Source of the DNA: Candidatus Paracaedibacter acanthamoebae
GTDB taxonomy: Bacteria > Pseudomonadota > Alphaproteobacteria > Paracaedibacterales > Paracaedibacteraceae
Assembly: GCF_000742835.1 (NCBI RefSeq)
Contig: NZ_CP008941.1
Coordinates: forward strand, 1,631,001 to 1,695,000
DNA length: 64,000 nucleotides
Direction: 5' to 3'
A model generated the notes under the pieces. The model worked only from the letters and a program-made list of their open reading frames with translations, was not told where the DNA came from and searched no databases. Positions 36,772 through 46,710 of this stretch are shown piece by piece; positions within the stretch are counted from its first letter, which is position 1; each line of letters begins with the position of its first letter. The position numbers were made by a program, and so were the translations under genes.

Positions 36772-37826
36772 ATTGCTTTCAGAGAATATTCCGCCTCAAG
36801 ATTTGCTTTACAAGCAATCTTGAGGCTTTCTATGGCTGAAGAATGCGTATTAAAGCTGACGACAAACCGATATTGATTCTCTCCCGGCAAGCCCCAGTCA
36901 TAAAAAGTAATTCCCTCAGTCCGAAGGTGATTCGCCAAACTATCTGGCATTATGACGAAAACTTCGTTTGCATCGATTGGGTAAAGTAATTTTACACCTT
37001 CACATCGCTGCAGAATTTCGGTTACTTGAGTGGCTATCTGATTGGCATTGTAGGCATGACGTAACCATAGATCTCCTTGAAATAAAGCCAGAAATTGGCA
37101 CGAAAAAAACCGCATTTTTGAAAAGAGTTGCCCCATTCGTTTGTGCACATAATCGGCATTTTTAGATAAATCTCGATTAAAAAACACAACAGCCTCGGCA
37201 GCCATTGCGCCATTTTTTGTCCCGCCAAAGGATAAGGCATCCACCCCGGCTTTCCATGTCATAGCAGCCGGTGTCTCTCCTAACGACACCAGGGCATTGG
37301 CAAAGCGTGCTCCATCCATATGAACATACAGACCATTTGCCTTCGCTATTTTTGACAAAGCCTTAATTTCATCAATCGTATAGACTGTCCCCGCCTCTGT
37401 TACCTGGGTTAAAGATAAGACTGCCGGCAGCGGGGCATGGGGTCGGTGATTTTTCCAAGCTTGAATACGCTGCTCCAATCCAGTGGGATCAATTTTCCCT
37501 TGTTTTCCCGCTATAGGAATAATTTTTGCGCCGCCCGTGAACCCCTCAATAGCATTAGCTTCATCTGTAATAATATGCGCCTCTTCGTGGGCAAAAATCG
37601 CTCCATAAGTCGGACAAAGGCTGGCCAAAGCTAATCCATTCGCCGCCGTTCCGGTAGATGTAAAAAAGACATCAACGTCCCGTTCAAAAATCTGATTAAA
37701 CTTTTGCTTCGTCTCTTCGGTCGCAGCATCATGACCATAGGAGGGAACAGACTCATGGTTCGCATTTAGAATTGCCTCAATGACTTGGGGAGCCACGATT
37801 GATGTATTATCGCTTTGAAAATTCAT
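36768..37826 (-). CDS. ltaE: Low-specificity L-threonine aldolase
   Basis: Pyridoxal-phosphate enzyme cleaving L-threonine (and allo-threonine) to glycine and acetaldehyde. Fold-type-I beta-eliminating lyase family, 352 aa. Blocks: NFQSDNTSIVAPQVIEAI at the N-terminus, FTSTGTAANGLAL, LYVHMDGARFANAL with Asp171 holding the PLP ring, and SFGGTKNGAMAAEAV with the Schiff-base Lys204. Cytosolic. Single gene. Fits an amino-acid-consuming metabolism along with putA and the valine genes. Confidence 0.93.
   Translation of the reverse strand: MNFQSDNTSIVAPQVIEAILNANHESVPSYGHDAATEETKQKFNQIFERDVDVFFTSTGTAANGLALASLCPTYGAIFAHEEAHIITDEANAIEGFTGGAKIIPIAGKQGKIDPTGLEQRIQAWKNHRPHAPLPAVLSLTQVTEAGTVYTIDEIKALSKIAKANGLYVHMDGARFANALVSLGETPAAMTWKAGVDALSFGGTKNGAMAAEAVVFFNRDLSKNADYVHKRMGQLFSKMRFFSCQFLALFQGDLWLRHAYNANQIATQVTEILQRCEGVKLLYPIDANEVFVIMPDSLANHLRTEGITFYDWGLPGENQYRFVVSFNTHSSAIESLKIACKANLEAEYSLKAI
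36793..36828. terminator. Hairpin at the 3' junction of two convergent genes
   Basis: A 13-bp stem with one bulged T (gcctcaagattt with caatcttgaggc) followed by TTTC. It terminates the plus-strand 36415 gene while lying inside the last codons of ltaE. Confidence 0.55.
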
Positions 37827-38008
37827 GATCTACACCTCTTTTTATGGATAGTGTACAGAATCACCCCCCAAAAACAAATACTTTGTTAAAAATTTAACTT
37901 TATGAATGAATTCTTTCAATTAGAGAAGAATGGGGTAAAGAAATTAGACAGTACCTAAAAATTGATAAAGTCATGGTTAATCTGTTCATTTACACTCAAT
38001 AATTTAAT

Positions 38009-38038
38009 AAAAAACCCCAGCTAAAGCCAGGGTTTTTT
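38009..38038. terminator. Intrinsic terminator after the parvulin-like gene
   Basis: Six A, ccc, an imperfect stem around the loop taaa, ggg and six T; symmetric, 20 nt beyond the minus-strand stop codon. Confidence 0.75.
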
Positions 38039-38059
38039 GAGTTCCAGTGCAGCCTAAAT

Positions 38060-38956
38060 TTAAGCGGTAGGTGCTGCTTTAGAGGTAGACTCCCCTTCCT
38101 TCTTCTCAACAACAGGCTTACCTTCCAAGTCGAATTTTTCGATCTTGAAGTCTTTACGGGCTGTTTCAATAACTTCTTGAGCATACTTTGGAACAGTAAG
38201 GCCCTTAAGGTCTGATTTTGCTTCCTCAAAGGTTGGCTTCTTGGCCGCACGACGTTCAATAATCTTAGCAACAAAAAATACTGATTGAGATCCAAGTTTT
38301 TCTTCAACTGGCTTATCAATCAACACGCCACCCTTGGTCTTTTCCATCGCAACACCAAGTGCAGGCGGGAGCTCAGGAATCTTAACAAAATCAGCTTTTC
38401 CACCCTTGAGTTCTGGATCTTTTTCTTGACCTTCTTTCAAAGCTTTCTCAAAATCTCCGCCTTTTGATTTAACGGACTTGATGAACTCTTCAGCTTTTTT
38501 CTTATCGCGGAAAATTGCCTGATAAAAGCTAATTTCGTCCATATCTGGCATAACTTTAATTAATTCATCATAGGCTTTCTTAAGCTCTGCATCTGTTTGA
38601 AGTTGAGAAATTTGCTTGTCTAGATACGCCTTTTGCAACATAGCTTCTTGGCAATCAGCAATACGCGCCTTAACTTCATCATCCTTGTCAAGGCCAGCTT
38701 TTTTAGCCAAATGAGTAATAATGGCCATGTCAACTGAGCTTTGAACTAATGGATCAAAAATTTTATCGAGAGACTCGCCTTGCAATTGAGGGGGGAGCGA
38801 TTTCATACGGCGCTTTAGTTCACCGACATTAATTTCTACCTTTTTTCCGTCGATGTCAACTCTGGCAACAACTGTTGAATCTTTTGTTTCAGCCATCGCG
38901 GGCAATGCGACCGTCAAGCTAAGCGCCAAAGCTGCGAGGCGGGAAAACTTAAACAT
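38060..38956 (-). CDS. Exported parvulin-like peptidyl-prolyl isomerase / SurA-like chaperone
   Basis: Periplasmic folding factor. Signal peptide MFKFSRLAALALSLTVALPA cleaved near MAE. A helical chaperone region (about 60-150) with KRRMKSLPPQLQGESLDKIF precedes a PPIC-like region (about 150-250: FYQAIFRDKKKAEEFIKSVK, GGDFEKALKEG, KGGKADFVKIPELPPALGVA). The C-terminus is Lys/Glu-rich. ATG 38956 has AGGA at 6 nt; an upstream in-frame ATG at 38986 is less likely. It is divergent from secA, a conserved alphaproteobacterial neighbourhood linking export and folding. Confidence 0.85.
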   Translation of the reverse strand: MFKFSRLAALALSLTVALPAMAETKDSTVVARVDIDGKKVEINVGELKRRMKSLPPQLQGESLDKIFDPLVQSSVDMAIITHLAKKAGLDKDDEVKARIADCQEAMLQKAYLDKQISQLQTDAELKKAYDELIKVMPDMDEISFYQAIFRDKKKAEEFIKSVKSKGGDFEKALKEGQEKDPELKGGKADFVKIPELPPALGVAMEKTKGGVLIDKPVEEKLGSQSVFFVAKIIERRAAKKPTFEEAKSDLKGLTVPKYAQEVIETARKDFKIEKFDLEGKPVVEKKEGESTSKAAPTA

Positions 38957-39124
38957 TTCCATTCCTTTCGAAAAATTGCTATTCATTGTTAAAAGACAAA
39001 GCTAATCGTTGAGTCTTTTTAATTTTAGATTTACACTAGAATCAATATGTCAAGCAAGAGCCAGTTTTAAATTTTAACAAATTACTGTTTAATTTATGAC
39101 TGCCACAACAAAAAGGTTTTGTGA

Positions 39125-41863
39125 ATGTTAGTTTCTTTACTCACCAAGTTTTTTGGATCAGCCAATGAACGTATGGTCAAAAAATATTTAAAGGTTGTTG
39201 AAAAAATCAATCAACTAGAGCCAATTTATGAAGCCATGTCCGAGGAAGAACTTAAAGGACAAACACAACTTTTTAAAGATCGCTTAGCAAAAGGTGAAAC
39301 ACTGGACGATATTCTTCCCGAAGCCTTTGCAACAGCCCGCGAAGCCTCTAAACGTATTCTTGGGATGCGCCCCTTTGATGTTCAACTTGTCGGCGGCATC
39401 GTCTTACACAATGGAATAATTTCAGAAATGCGGACGGGTGAAGGTAAAACACTGGTAGCCACCCTTCCCGTCTACCTTAATGCCCTAACCGGCAAAGGTG
39501 TTCATCTTGTTACGATTAACGATTACCTAGCCTCTCGCGACTCAAGTTGGATGGGTCGTCTTTATAATTATTTAGGTCTTAGTGTTGGCTGCATTATTCA
39601 TGGCATGTCTGATGATCAACGCCGCATGGCCTATAACAGCGATGTCACTTATGGAACGAACCATGAATTTGGGTTCGACTATTTGCGGGATAACATGAAA
39701 TTCCGCTTTGGCGATATGGTTATGCGTCCTTTTAACTATGCTATCGTTGACGAAGTTGACAGCATTTTGATTGATGAAGCAAGAACACCTCTTATTATTT
39801 CAGGCTCTGCCGAAGATTCTTCAGAACTATACAAAACAATTAATGTTCTGATTCCTAAATTAACACCTGAGCATTATGAAAAAGATGAAAAACAGCGGAC
39901 GGTCACTTTAACAGAAGGTGGTATTGAACGCATTGAAGAATTGCTGCGCGAAGCCAACATTATTCAAAGCGATAACCTTTATGATATCCATAACATCAGT
40001 GTCGTACACCATGTGAATCAAGCTCTTAAAGCTCACATCTTGTTTACGCGTGATGTGGATTATATCGTTAAGAATGATAAAGTCATCATTATTGATGAAT
40101 TTACCGGCCGTATGATGGAAGGGCGACGCTATTCAGAAGGGCTGCATCAAGCCTTAGAAGCAAAAGAAAATGTAACAATTGAAATGGAAAACCAGACATT
40201 GGCTTCCATTACCTATCAAAACTTTTTCCGTATGTATCCTAAGTTATCTGGGATGACCGGTACAGCTATGACTGAAGCACACGAATTTGAAGAAATATAC
40301 AAACTACACACTATTGATATTCCAACAAATCGCCCGGTTGCCCGTAAAGATAACGATGATGAGGTGTATCTCACAGCGGATGAGAAATACCGGGCAATGA
40401 TTGCTCAGATTAAGGAATGCCAGAAAAAAGGACAGCCTATTCTTGTTGGAACGACCAGCATTGAGAAATCTGAAATGATTTCAAAATTGCTGCAAGCAGA
40501 AAAAATTAAGCACCAAGTGTTGAATGCTCGCTACCATGAACAGGAAGCCGCCATTATCACCGATGCCGGTGCTCCAGGTGCCATTACCATTGCTACCAAC
40601 ATGGCTGGTCGGGGGACTGATATTAAGTTGGGCGGTAACTTAGAGGCTCGCATTGCCAAAGAAATTCATGGCTTGACCGACGAAAAAGACATCAAGAAGG
40701 CCATTGAGCGTGCCACCGCAGAAATCAAAGCGTTGGAAGAGCAAGTGAAGGCAGCTGGCGGGTTGTATGTTATCGGAACAGAGCGCCATGAAAGCCGCCG
40801 TATCGACAACCAATTACGCGGTCGTTCTGGTCGCCAAGGGGATCCAGGAGAATCAAAATTTTACATTTCCTTGCAAGACGATCTCATGCGTATTTTCGGA
40901 TCCGATAGACTTGATACAATGCTGCGCCGGCTTGGCGTTCAAGAAGGAGAAGCAATTTCCCACGCTTGGATCAGCAAGGCGCTGGAACGGGCACAACAGA
41001 AAGTAGAAGCTCGCAACTTTGATATTCGCAAGCATTTATTGCGCTATGACGACGTCATGAATGATCAGCGTAAAATTATTTATGAACAACGTCGCGACCT
41101 TATGCAAAGCAATGATATCTCTGAGATGATTACGGATATGCGCTCTGATGTGATTGAAAGCCTGGTTCATCGTCACATCCCGCATGATTCCCTGATCGAA
41201 CAATGGGATATCGAAGGCCTTGAGAATGAAGTCCATCGTGTTTTCGGTATCACCATTGATGCAAAAACTTGGGCCAATGAAGAAGGAATTGCTGACGCAG
41301 AAATTATTCAACGCATTATAGACGCTGCAACAACTCACATGAAGTCAAAAGAGGAAAAATACGGCGATGTGATGATGCGAACAGCTGAAACCAATATGGT
41401 TTTGCGTATCCTTGACAAATGCTGGAAAGATCACCTACTCACTTTGGATCAACTGCGCCAAGGCATCAATTTACGCGCCTATGCGCAGGGAAATCCATTG
41501 AATGAATATAAGCGCGAAGCTTTTGTTCTCTTTCAAAATATGCTGGATGTGCTTCGGGAAGAAACGGTCTCTGCTTTGGCACACTTTGAAATTGATGTTC
41601 CAGATCCAAGTATCTTGTCTCAACTTCTAAATCCAGATATGGATTTTGATCGCCTAGAGGAACAAACGCCGGCTTGGGAAGACCCCGAAACGGTTCAAGA
41701 AGCCGAGATCGTCAGTATGAAAGAAAAGCCACGCCGCCCTCATAAAACAGGTAGTAAAGCTCAAGACGCCTCTGACAATCCTGGCCGCATTCAACGCAAT
41801 GCCTTGTGTCCGTGTGGGTCGGGCAAGAAATTTAAACATTGCCATGGCACCATCGACGTCTAG
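39125..41863 (+). CDS. secA: Preprotein translocase ATPase SecA
   Basis: Motor of the Sec export system, 912 aa, complete. Nucleotide-binding fold 1 has [14 protein letters not shown] (residues 102-115) and [17 protein letters not shown]; the preprotein-binding domain follows; fold 2 carries [24 protein letters not shown] and [11 protein letters not shown]. The C-terminal zinc tail [17 protein letters not shown] (CxCx8CH type) for SecB or ribosome binding is present. It must serve the many signal-peptide proteins in the window. Strong terminator 10 nt after the stop. Confidence 0.98.
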   Translation: MLVSLLTKFFGSANERMVKKYLKVVEKINQLEPIYEAMSEEELKGQTQLFKDRLAKGETLDDILPEAFATAREASKRILGMRPFDVQLVGGIVLHNGIISEMRTGEGKTLVATLPVYLNALTGKGVHLVTINDYLASRDSSWMGRLYNYLGLSVGCIIHGMSDDQRRMAYNSDVTYGTNHEFGFDYLRDNMKFRFGDMVMRPFNYAIVDEVDSILIDEARTPLIISGSAEDSSELYKTINVLIPKLTPEHYEKDEKQRTVTLTEGGIERIEELLREANIIQSDNLYDIHNISVVHHVNQALKAHILFTRDVDYIVKNDKVIIIDEFTGRMMEGRRYSEGLHQALEAKENVTIEMENQTLASITYQNFFRMYPKLSGMTGTAMTEAHEFEEIYKLHTIDIPTNRPVARKDNDDEVYLTADEKYRAMIAQIKECQKKGQPILVGTTSIEKSEMISKLLQAEKIKHQVLNARYHEQEAAIITDAGAPGAITIATNMAGRGTDIKLGGNLEARIAKEIHGLTDEKDIKKAIERATAEIKALEEQVKAAGGLYVIGTERHESRRIDNQLRGRSGRQGDPGESKFYISLQDDLMRIFGSDRLDTMLRRLGVQEGEAISHAWISKALERAQQKVEARNFDIRKHLLRYDDVMNDQRKIIYEQRRDLMQSNDISEMITDMRSDVIESLVHRHIPHDSLIEQWDIEGLENEVHRVFGITIDAKTWANEEGIADAEIIQRIIDAATTHMKSKEEKYGDVMMRTAETNMVLRILDKCWKDHLLTLDQLRQGINLRAYAQGNPLNEYKREAFVLFQNMLDVLREETVSALAHFEIDVPDPSILSQLLNPDMDFDRLEEQTPAWEDPETVQEAEIVSMKEKPRRPHKTGSKAQDASDNPGRIQRNALCPCGSGKKFKHCHGTIDV

Positions 41864-41872
41864 TAAAATTTG

Positions 41873-41895
41873 CCCCGGCTTTTACCGGGGTTTTT
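41873..41895 (+). terminator. Intrinsic terminator after secA
   Basis: Perfect stem ccccgg/ccgggg with a 6-nt loop, followed by five T. Confidence 0.92.
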
Positions 41896-42555
41896 CCTAA
41901 GTGCCACACTCAACTTATTGCGGATGTGAGTTTTTTAAATCCTCATAGAATATTAACTTAAAAATAAATAGTTATCTTGCCATTTACATTCAAGAATAAA
42001 TATCAACCTACAAATTTAAAGCATCTTAATTTAAGGCTTAACAGTCTACTCTCATATATTCTTCAACATTTAATTAAAAATGGACAGTATTGAGATTTGC
42101 TACCAGCATTTTATCTCTGGAAAATTTTCTCGCTGGATGTGATCTCTAATCTAATTGAGAACAGGCCGAGAGCAATCAGAGTTATAGAAGTATTCGCTTG
42201 TTATCTCGAGCTCCCGGCTCTTCGGCCGGGGAAAAAATGGTGAGAGTTCCCTGAAACGAGGGCCTCTATAAACAATAAGTTTATCCCAGCGATTGATCCC
42301 CAATCAAGATGAGGACAGACCCTGGGTCTCGAGCTCCCAAAGGTCATCGTTTGTCAGTTTGAGTTCCCGCCTCTCCGCAAAGCTGCGGCCGGGAAAAGGC
42401 AATTTTTCCGAACAAGCATAGCGCGACTGGGAAAAAAGAGGACGCGGCAGAAAAATGTATTCTCCCTTCCTATGCCTGGAAAAACAAGAATTTTAGTGTT
42501 ATGTTTAATAGCTTAAGAAAATAAAAGCCTATAGTAATGATAAAAGAGGATAATA
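41896..42555. other. Long intergenic region with palindromic repeat debris
   Basis: No gene. The first 280 bp are plain AT-rich sequence. From about 42190 the region is a mosaic of short GC-rich palindromes (listed separately), some repeated at 45.4-45.8 kb. The last 60 bp are the leader of the F-box-like gene. Confidence 0.6.
42192..42435. repeat. Cluster of dispersed GC-rich palindromic repeats, copy 1
   Basis: Contains the word attcgcttgttat (42192-42204), the palindrome cccggctcttcggccggg (42213-42230), a second hairpin cccg...gcggccggg (42366-42393), and ttttccgaacaagcatagcg (from 42405) ending in gggaaaa. The same words in the same style recur at 45456-45494 and 45692-45778. Such elements are common between genes of alphaproteobacterial symbionts. 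Confidence 0.7.
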
Positions 42556-43773
42556 ATGGCTAATTTAAAATTCTATCAATGGGTAAGCTTTTTTATTTTA
42601 GCAACCTGCTTAAATACGTTTGCCTCCGAAAAAGAAGAGAGTGATTCCCTTCTCTTATTAAACCTACCAACTGAGGTGGTAAAACTAATAGCAGAGCACC
42701 TTGAGAATCCTGAAACTGTTATAAATTTCTGCTGTGCATGTCAAAGCTTTAAGCCTATCGGCCTAGAAGAAATTGATCGACGATTTAAGAAGAATAGCAG
42801 TGTTGCAAAAATTTTTACCTCGAAAAATATGACAACTTTATCCTCCTATCTAACTCATGCTAAAGATCTTAGCTGCACTGTCAATGTTTCTCTGGATGGA
42901 ATTACCACGCCGCTATGGAAAGACCTAGGAGATTTAACTCAATGGATTTTTGGCCTGGAAATAAGAAATAGCCAAATATTTCCACCGCCTCCCCCTTCTC
43001 AAAGTCCAGGTTCCTCCGCCGATGTATTGGTGCAATTGATGTCAGGAGGCGCAGCGTCTTCTGCCCGTAACCTTATTGAAACACATGGAATATTTAAGTA
43101 CCTAGAAGAACTAGAACGCGTTTTTTTTAACAACAAATCTCCTCTTCCAAACTTAACACGCCTGAGTATTATCAACTGTAACATGGGGGGTGGCGTTTTC
43201 TTAGACTTGGAACCCACTCTAGATTTTAAAAAAGTTTCTCATCTCAATATCTCTTATAACCCCCTGGAATTTACACAAGGATTTGCTTCTTTTATACGCG
43301 ATAAGTTAGTTGATTACATCCGATCTGGCTTAATCAGCTTAAATATTAGCAGCATTAAACATCCAGAACACTTAATCTATGCTTTAGAGAGTACAAAATC
43401 TAAAGAATTTGCTTTAGAAACTCTCATTATGGACAAGACAGACCATTCTTCACAAGAATTGCGCGTGCTCTTCGAAAGTTTAAAATATCCTCATCTATCC
43501 CGTTTATCGATGAGAAACTGCAATATTACCGTCAAAATGATCCCCTCTGCCTTAAAAAGAGTTGGTTTACCTGCCTTACGCCATCTCGATTTATCTTTTA
43601 ATCCATTGGATAAAGAAGGCATTATGAAACTGCTTTCCTTGGCTCCTTGTCAGCACTTAGAAAGCCTTGATCTATCAGGCTGTCCAGGACTTATGGATGA
43701 CTTATTAGAAGAGTATCCATTTATTATCACCAACAGTCATATGCCTGAACAGTTTTCTGAAATGAATCTTTGA
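42556..43773 (+). CDS. Exported F-box-like and leucine-rich-repeat protein
   Basis: 405 aa. Signal peptide 1-23 (hydrophobic WVSFFILATCLNTFA, then SEKEE). Residues 34-70 read LNLPTEVVKLIAEHLENPET and then VINFCCACQSFKPI, the pattern of a eukaryotic F-box (LPxEvvxxIxxxL...l.l...vCksf). From about residue 195 leucine-rich repeats follow: LTRLSIINCNMGGG, VSHLNISYNPLEF, LISLNISSIKHPEH, LSRLSMRNCNI, LRHLDLSFNPLDKEG and LESLDLSGCPGL. F-box/LRR proteins are substrate adaptors of SCF ubiquitin ligases, a host-only system, so a secreted effector role is likely. AGAGGATA ribosome site; isolated gene flanked by repeat DNA. Confidence 0.75.
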   Translation: MANLKFYQWVSFFILATCLNTFASEKEESDSLLLLNLPTEVVKLIAEHLENPETVINFCCACQSFKPIGLEEIDRRFKKNSSVAKIFTSKNMTTLSSYLTHAKDLSCTVNVSLDGITTPLWKDLGDLTQWIFGLEIRNSQIFPPPPPSQSPGSSADVLVQLMSGGAASSARNLIETHGIFKYLEELERVFFNNKSPLPNLTRLSIINCNMGGGVFLDLEPTLDFKKVSHLNISYNPLEFTQGFASFIRDKLVDYIRSGLISLNISSIKHPEHLIYALESTKSKEFALETLIMDKTDHSSQELRVLFESLKYPHLSRLSMRNCNITVKMIPSALKRVGLPALRHLDLSFNPLDKEGIMKLLSLAPCQHLESLDLSGCPGLMDDLLEEYPFIITNSHMPEQFSEMNL

Positions 43774-43831
43774 TTGTTGGGGGTGGTTTTTGTAAAATCG
43801 AGTTAAGGTCAACTTCTTCCCCGGATTCATA

Positions 43832-45436
43832 ATGCCACCTTTAAAAACTCAACAGGTTGCCAATTCATCAGAGTTTGCAACCAATAAAGATCATATGCTC
43901 GCCCTTGTCGAAGAGTTGCAAGCAACGCTTGCTAAAATTCATCAAGGCGGTGGGGAGACAGCGCGCAAGCGCCATAAGAGCCGCAATAAATTATTAGCCC
44001 GTGAGCGGATTAACCTCCTCTTAGATGAGGGCAGTCCTTTCCTTGAAGTGGGAGCTCTAGCCGGCCACGATGTTTATGAGGATGAGATACCAGCCGCCGG
44101 CGTTATTGCCGGAATTGGCCGCATTCATGGCCGTGAATGTATGGTCGTGGCTAATGATGCCACCGTTAAGGGGGGGACCTATTATCCTCTAACCGTAAAA
44201 AAACACCTCCGCGCCCAAGAAATAGCCTTAGAAAACAATCTCCCCTGCATTTATATGGTCGATTCAGGAGGAGCATACTTGCCGCTTCAAGATCAAGTAT
44301 TTCCTGACCGCGACCATTTCGGACGTATTTTCTATAATCAAGCCCAGTTATCGGCTAAAGGTATCCCTCAAATTGCCATTGTTATGGGGTCCTGTACAGC
44401 GGGAGGCGCCTATGTTCCAGCCATGTGTGATCAATCCATTATTGTCAAGGGTACGGGTACCATCTTTTTAGGTGGCCCACCCTTGGTAAAGGCGGCGACC
44501 GGAGAAGAAGTTACAGCTGAAGAGCTCGGCGGGGGGGATCTGCATGCCCGAACCTCTGGTGTGGTGGACCATTTAGCTAATAATGATGAACATGCCATCC
44601 AAATTGCGCGTCAAATTGTTGAAACACTCCCGAAAAACAACCCTTGGTTGCGTCAAGATCCTATTGAGGAGCCTTTGGTCAATACTGATGATATTTATGG
44701 TATTACCCCAACCGATACTCGGCAACCTTATGATGTTCGTGACGTTATTGCCCATATTGTGGACGGCAGCCGGCTCGATGAATTTAAGCCGCTCTATGGC
44801 ACAACGCTCGTCTGTGGCTTTGCCCGTCTTTACGGCTTCCCGGTGGGCTTTATTGCCAACAATGGTATTTTATTCTCTGAAAGCGCCCTTAAAGGAGCTC
44901 ACTTTATTGAATTATGCTGTCAGCGAAAAATTCCCTTAATATTCTTGCAAAACATCAGCGGCTTCATGGTCGGTAGCAAGTATGAAGCGGGCGGCATTGC
45001 ACGCGATGGCGCAAAACTAGTCCATGCTGTTGCTTGTGCCAATGTACCCAAATTTACTGTAACTATTGGGGGCAGCTTTGGGGCCGGCAATTATGCCATG
45101 TGTGGGCGCGCCTATAGTCCGCGGTTTATGTGGACATGGCCCAACTCTCGCATTTCTGTTATGGGGGGAGAACAAGCAGCAACAGTTCTTACGTTGATTC
45201 GACAAGATGCCCTCTCTCACAAGGGGGAAACATGGCCAGCCGAAGATATAGAGAAATTTAAAAACTCAATCCGAACCAAATATGAAAAAGAAGGCTCTCC
45301 TTACCATGCCTCTGCCCGTCTTTGGGACGATGGTGTTATTGACCCGAAAGACACCCGCCGTGTTCTGGGATTGTCCCTTGCAGCCTCCCTTAATAAGCCA
45401 ATTGAAGAGATGAAGTTTGGTGTCTTTAGGATGTAA
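43832..45436 (+). CDS. mccB: Methylcrotonyl-CoA carboxylase beta (carboxyltransferase) subunit
   Basis: Carboxyltransferase part of a biotin acyl-CoA carboxylase, 534 aa. Marks that favour the methylcrotonyl (leucine pathway) over the propionyl enzyme are [20 protein letters not shown] and [20 protein letters not shown] followed by [19 protein letters not shown]. Acyl-CoA and biotin-binding blocks [17 protein letters not shown] and [17 protein letters not shown] are intact. The biotin-carrying alpha subunit and other leucine-degradation genes are absent from the window, so the subunit is an orphan here; they may lie elsewhere. Confidence 0.9.
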   Translation: MPPLKTQQVANSSEFATNKDHMLALVEELQATLAKIHQGGGETARKRHKSRNKLLARERINLLLDEGSPFLEVGALAGHDVYEDEIPAAGVIAGIGRIHGRECMVVANDATVKGGTYYPLTVKKHLRAQEIALENNLPCIYMVDSGGAYLPLQDQVFPDRDHFGRIFYNQAQLSAKGIPQIAIVMGSCTAGGAYVPAMCDQSIIVKGTGTIFLGGPPLVKAATGEEVTAEELGGGDLHARTSGVVDHLANNDEHAIQIARQIVETLPKNNPWLRQDPIEEPLVNTDDIYGITPTDTRQPYDVRDVIAHIVDGSRLDEFKPLYGTTLVCGFARLYGFPVGFIANNGILFSESALKGAHFIELCCQRKIPLIFLQNISGFMVGSKYEAGGIARDGAKLVHAVACANVPKFTVTIGGSFGAGNYAMCGRAYSPRFMWTWPNSRISVMGGEQAATVLTLIRQDALSHKGETWPAEDIEKFKNSIRTKYEKEGSPYHASARLWDDGVIDPKDTRRVLGLSLAASLNKPIEEMKFGVFRM

Positions 45437-45455
45437 GCTCTCTCTTGCCTGAATA

Positions 45456-45494
45456 ATTCGCTTGTTATGGGGGGTTGCCGGCTCTTCGGCCGGG
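45456..45494. repeat. Dispersed palindromic repeat, copy 2
   Basis: Begins with attcgcttgttat and ends with the hairpin ccggctcttcggccggg (45478-45494), matching the element at 42192-42230 in order and spacing except for the few bases between the two words. Confidence 0.75.
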
Positions 45495-45529
45495 AAAAGG
45501 GGAGATTTGCAAAGGTTTTAATCACTCTT

Positions 45530-45778
45530 TCTCATTCCGGCCTTGAGTCGGAATCTATTTCTATGTTTTGAGGACATCGAGGTTCAGGAAGGTATAGCTT
45601 TGATAAAGCGATACTGTCCCAAAAAGGGAGGCATGGATGCCGGCTCAAGCCTGGCATGAGAGAGAAACTCAATTCTTGACAAAACTCCCCTTTTTCCGGA
45701 CAAGCGTAGTGCGATCCGGAAACTCGATATCGTATGAGCAATCGCTCATTATCCGGAGTTCCTGGCTCTTCGGCCGGG
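45530..45778. repeat. Composite palindromic repeat, copy 3 and related elements
   Basis: Holds cattccggccttgagtcgga (from 45533) and, in opposite sense, ggatgccggctcaagcctgg (from 45635), both like the short GC-rich intergenic palindromes scattered in many alphaproteobacterial genomes. Then ttttccggacaagcgtagtg (from 45692), closing as gcgatccggaaa, and finally cctggctcttcggccggg (45761-45778), the third copy of the ggctcttcggccggg core. Confidence 0.7.
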
Positions 45779-45813
45779 AAGAGGAGTCTCTATAAGTACG
45801 CCCCTGGGGGGAA

Positions 45814-46710
45814 CTAAGCCTCTATCCCCTTCCCTTTAAGCTGAATCTCCGCTGCCGTTGTCAGGCGCAGAGAAACCTGGGTTAAATGGCGCAGATCAAT
45901 AGACTTAATCTGGGTAAAATCCAATTTATCATTTTTTAAGACCTTAAGCAGGCGTTTGATAGCCCCTTCCGGATCTTTTTCGGGTAGTTTGACTTCAATT
46001 GTTTTATCCAGCAACAAATTCCAACGCCGTTCACCCACCCACACAATGGCTGAAATACGTTGTTTTAATTGAGGGACCTGATCAAGTAATTTTAATAAAT
46101 GAGGTGCATGCCGGGGGGCATCGCTTCCCACTACAACTAACAAGTGAGAATATTGGTGAATACTCTTATCCGATATAATCACGCCGTCAGCGTCGACCAA
46201 ATAATGCTTTTGACGATGCTGCCACAGAGCCACAGGGACTCGTTCCTCAATAGAAATATGAATGGTATCCGGTAAGCGGCGCTGGACAGAAACATCTTTT
46301 ACCCAAGATATTTGTTTAATATTTTGACGAATTTCTTCGGGGGAGAACTTAAGAATTGGATCACCCTTGCGCAGCTGTACCTGCTCTAACAACCGCTGAG
46401 ATTCAGTGTGATTACGACCGTAAACATATACTTCATTTAAAGAAAAACCAATCTTAGTGGATTTTTCTATCAAATAACCACCAAGCTTACCCAACCAGAT
46501 CCCGGGATAACCTGCCAGAATAAGATAACACATGAGAGTCACAGTGGCGGAACTGCCGGCAATAATGAGACGACGCTTTAAAATTCCGACACTGCCACGC
46601 AGACGCTTGGGAGACTTCCACAGGCTGACAAATGTATCTAGATGCTGCGATAAGAATTTGCCGTGATTTTGACGCCGACGAAGGGATTTAACACGCTTTA
46701 CTGGTGGCAT
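45814..46710 (-). CDS. ftsQ: Cell-division protein FtsQ
   Basis: Bitopic division protein that recruits FtsB/FtsL. A basic cytoplasmic tail (MPPVKRVKSLRRRQNHGK) leads to one membrane span near residues 50-72, then a POTRA domain (NEVYVYGRNHTESQRLLEQV, KGDPILKFSPEEIRQNIKQ) and the FtsQ beta domain with WVKDVSVQRRLPDTIHISIE and ERVPVALWQH. ATG 46710 has GAGGA at 7 nt and overlaps the ddl stop by 13 nt, so the two are coupled. ftsA and ftsZ, which normally follow, are missing; repeats and mccB follow instead. Confidence 0.93.
   Translation of the reverse strand: MPPVKRVKSLRRRQNHGKFLSQHLDTFVSLWKSPKRLRGSVGILKRRLIIAGSSATVTLMCYLILAGYPGIWLGKLGGYLIEKSTKIGFSLNEVYVYGRNHTESQRLLEQVQLRKGDPILKFSPEEIRQNIKQISWVKDVSVQRRLPDTIHISIEERVPVALWQHRQKHYLVDADGVIISDKSIHQYSHLLVVVGSDAPRHAPHLLKLLDQVPQLKQRISAIVWVGERRWNLLLDKTIEVKLPEKDPEGAIKRLLKVLKNDKLDFTQIKSIDLRHLTQVSLRLTTAAEIQLKGKGIEA

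Larger units (their letters stand above)
45437..45813. other. Intergenic region made largely of palindromic repeats
   Basis: Lies between the convergent stops of mccB and ftsQ. No gene. Almost the whole stretch is repeat elements described in the next two entries. Confidence 0.65.
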
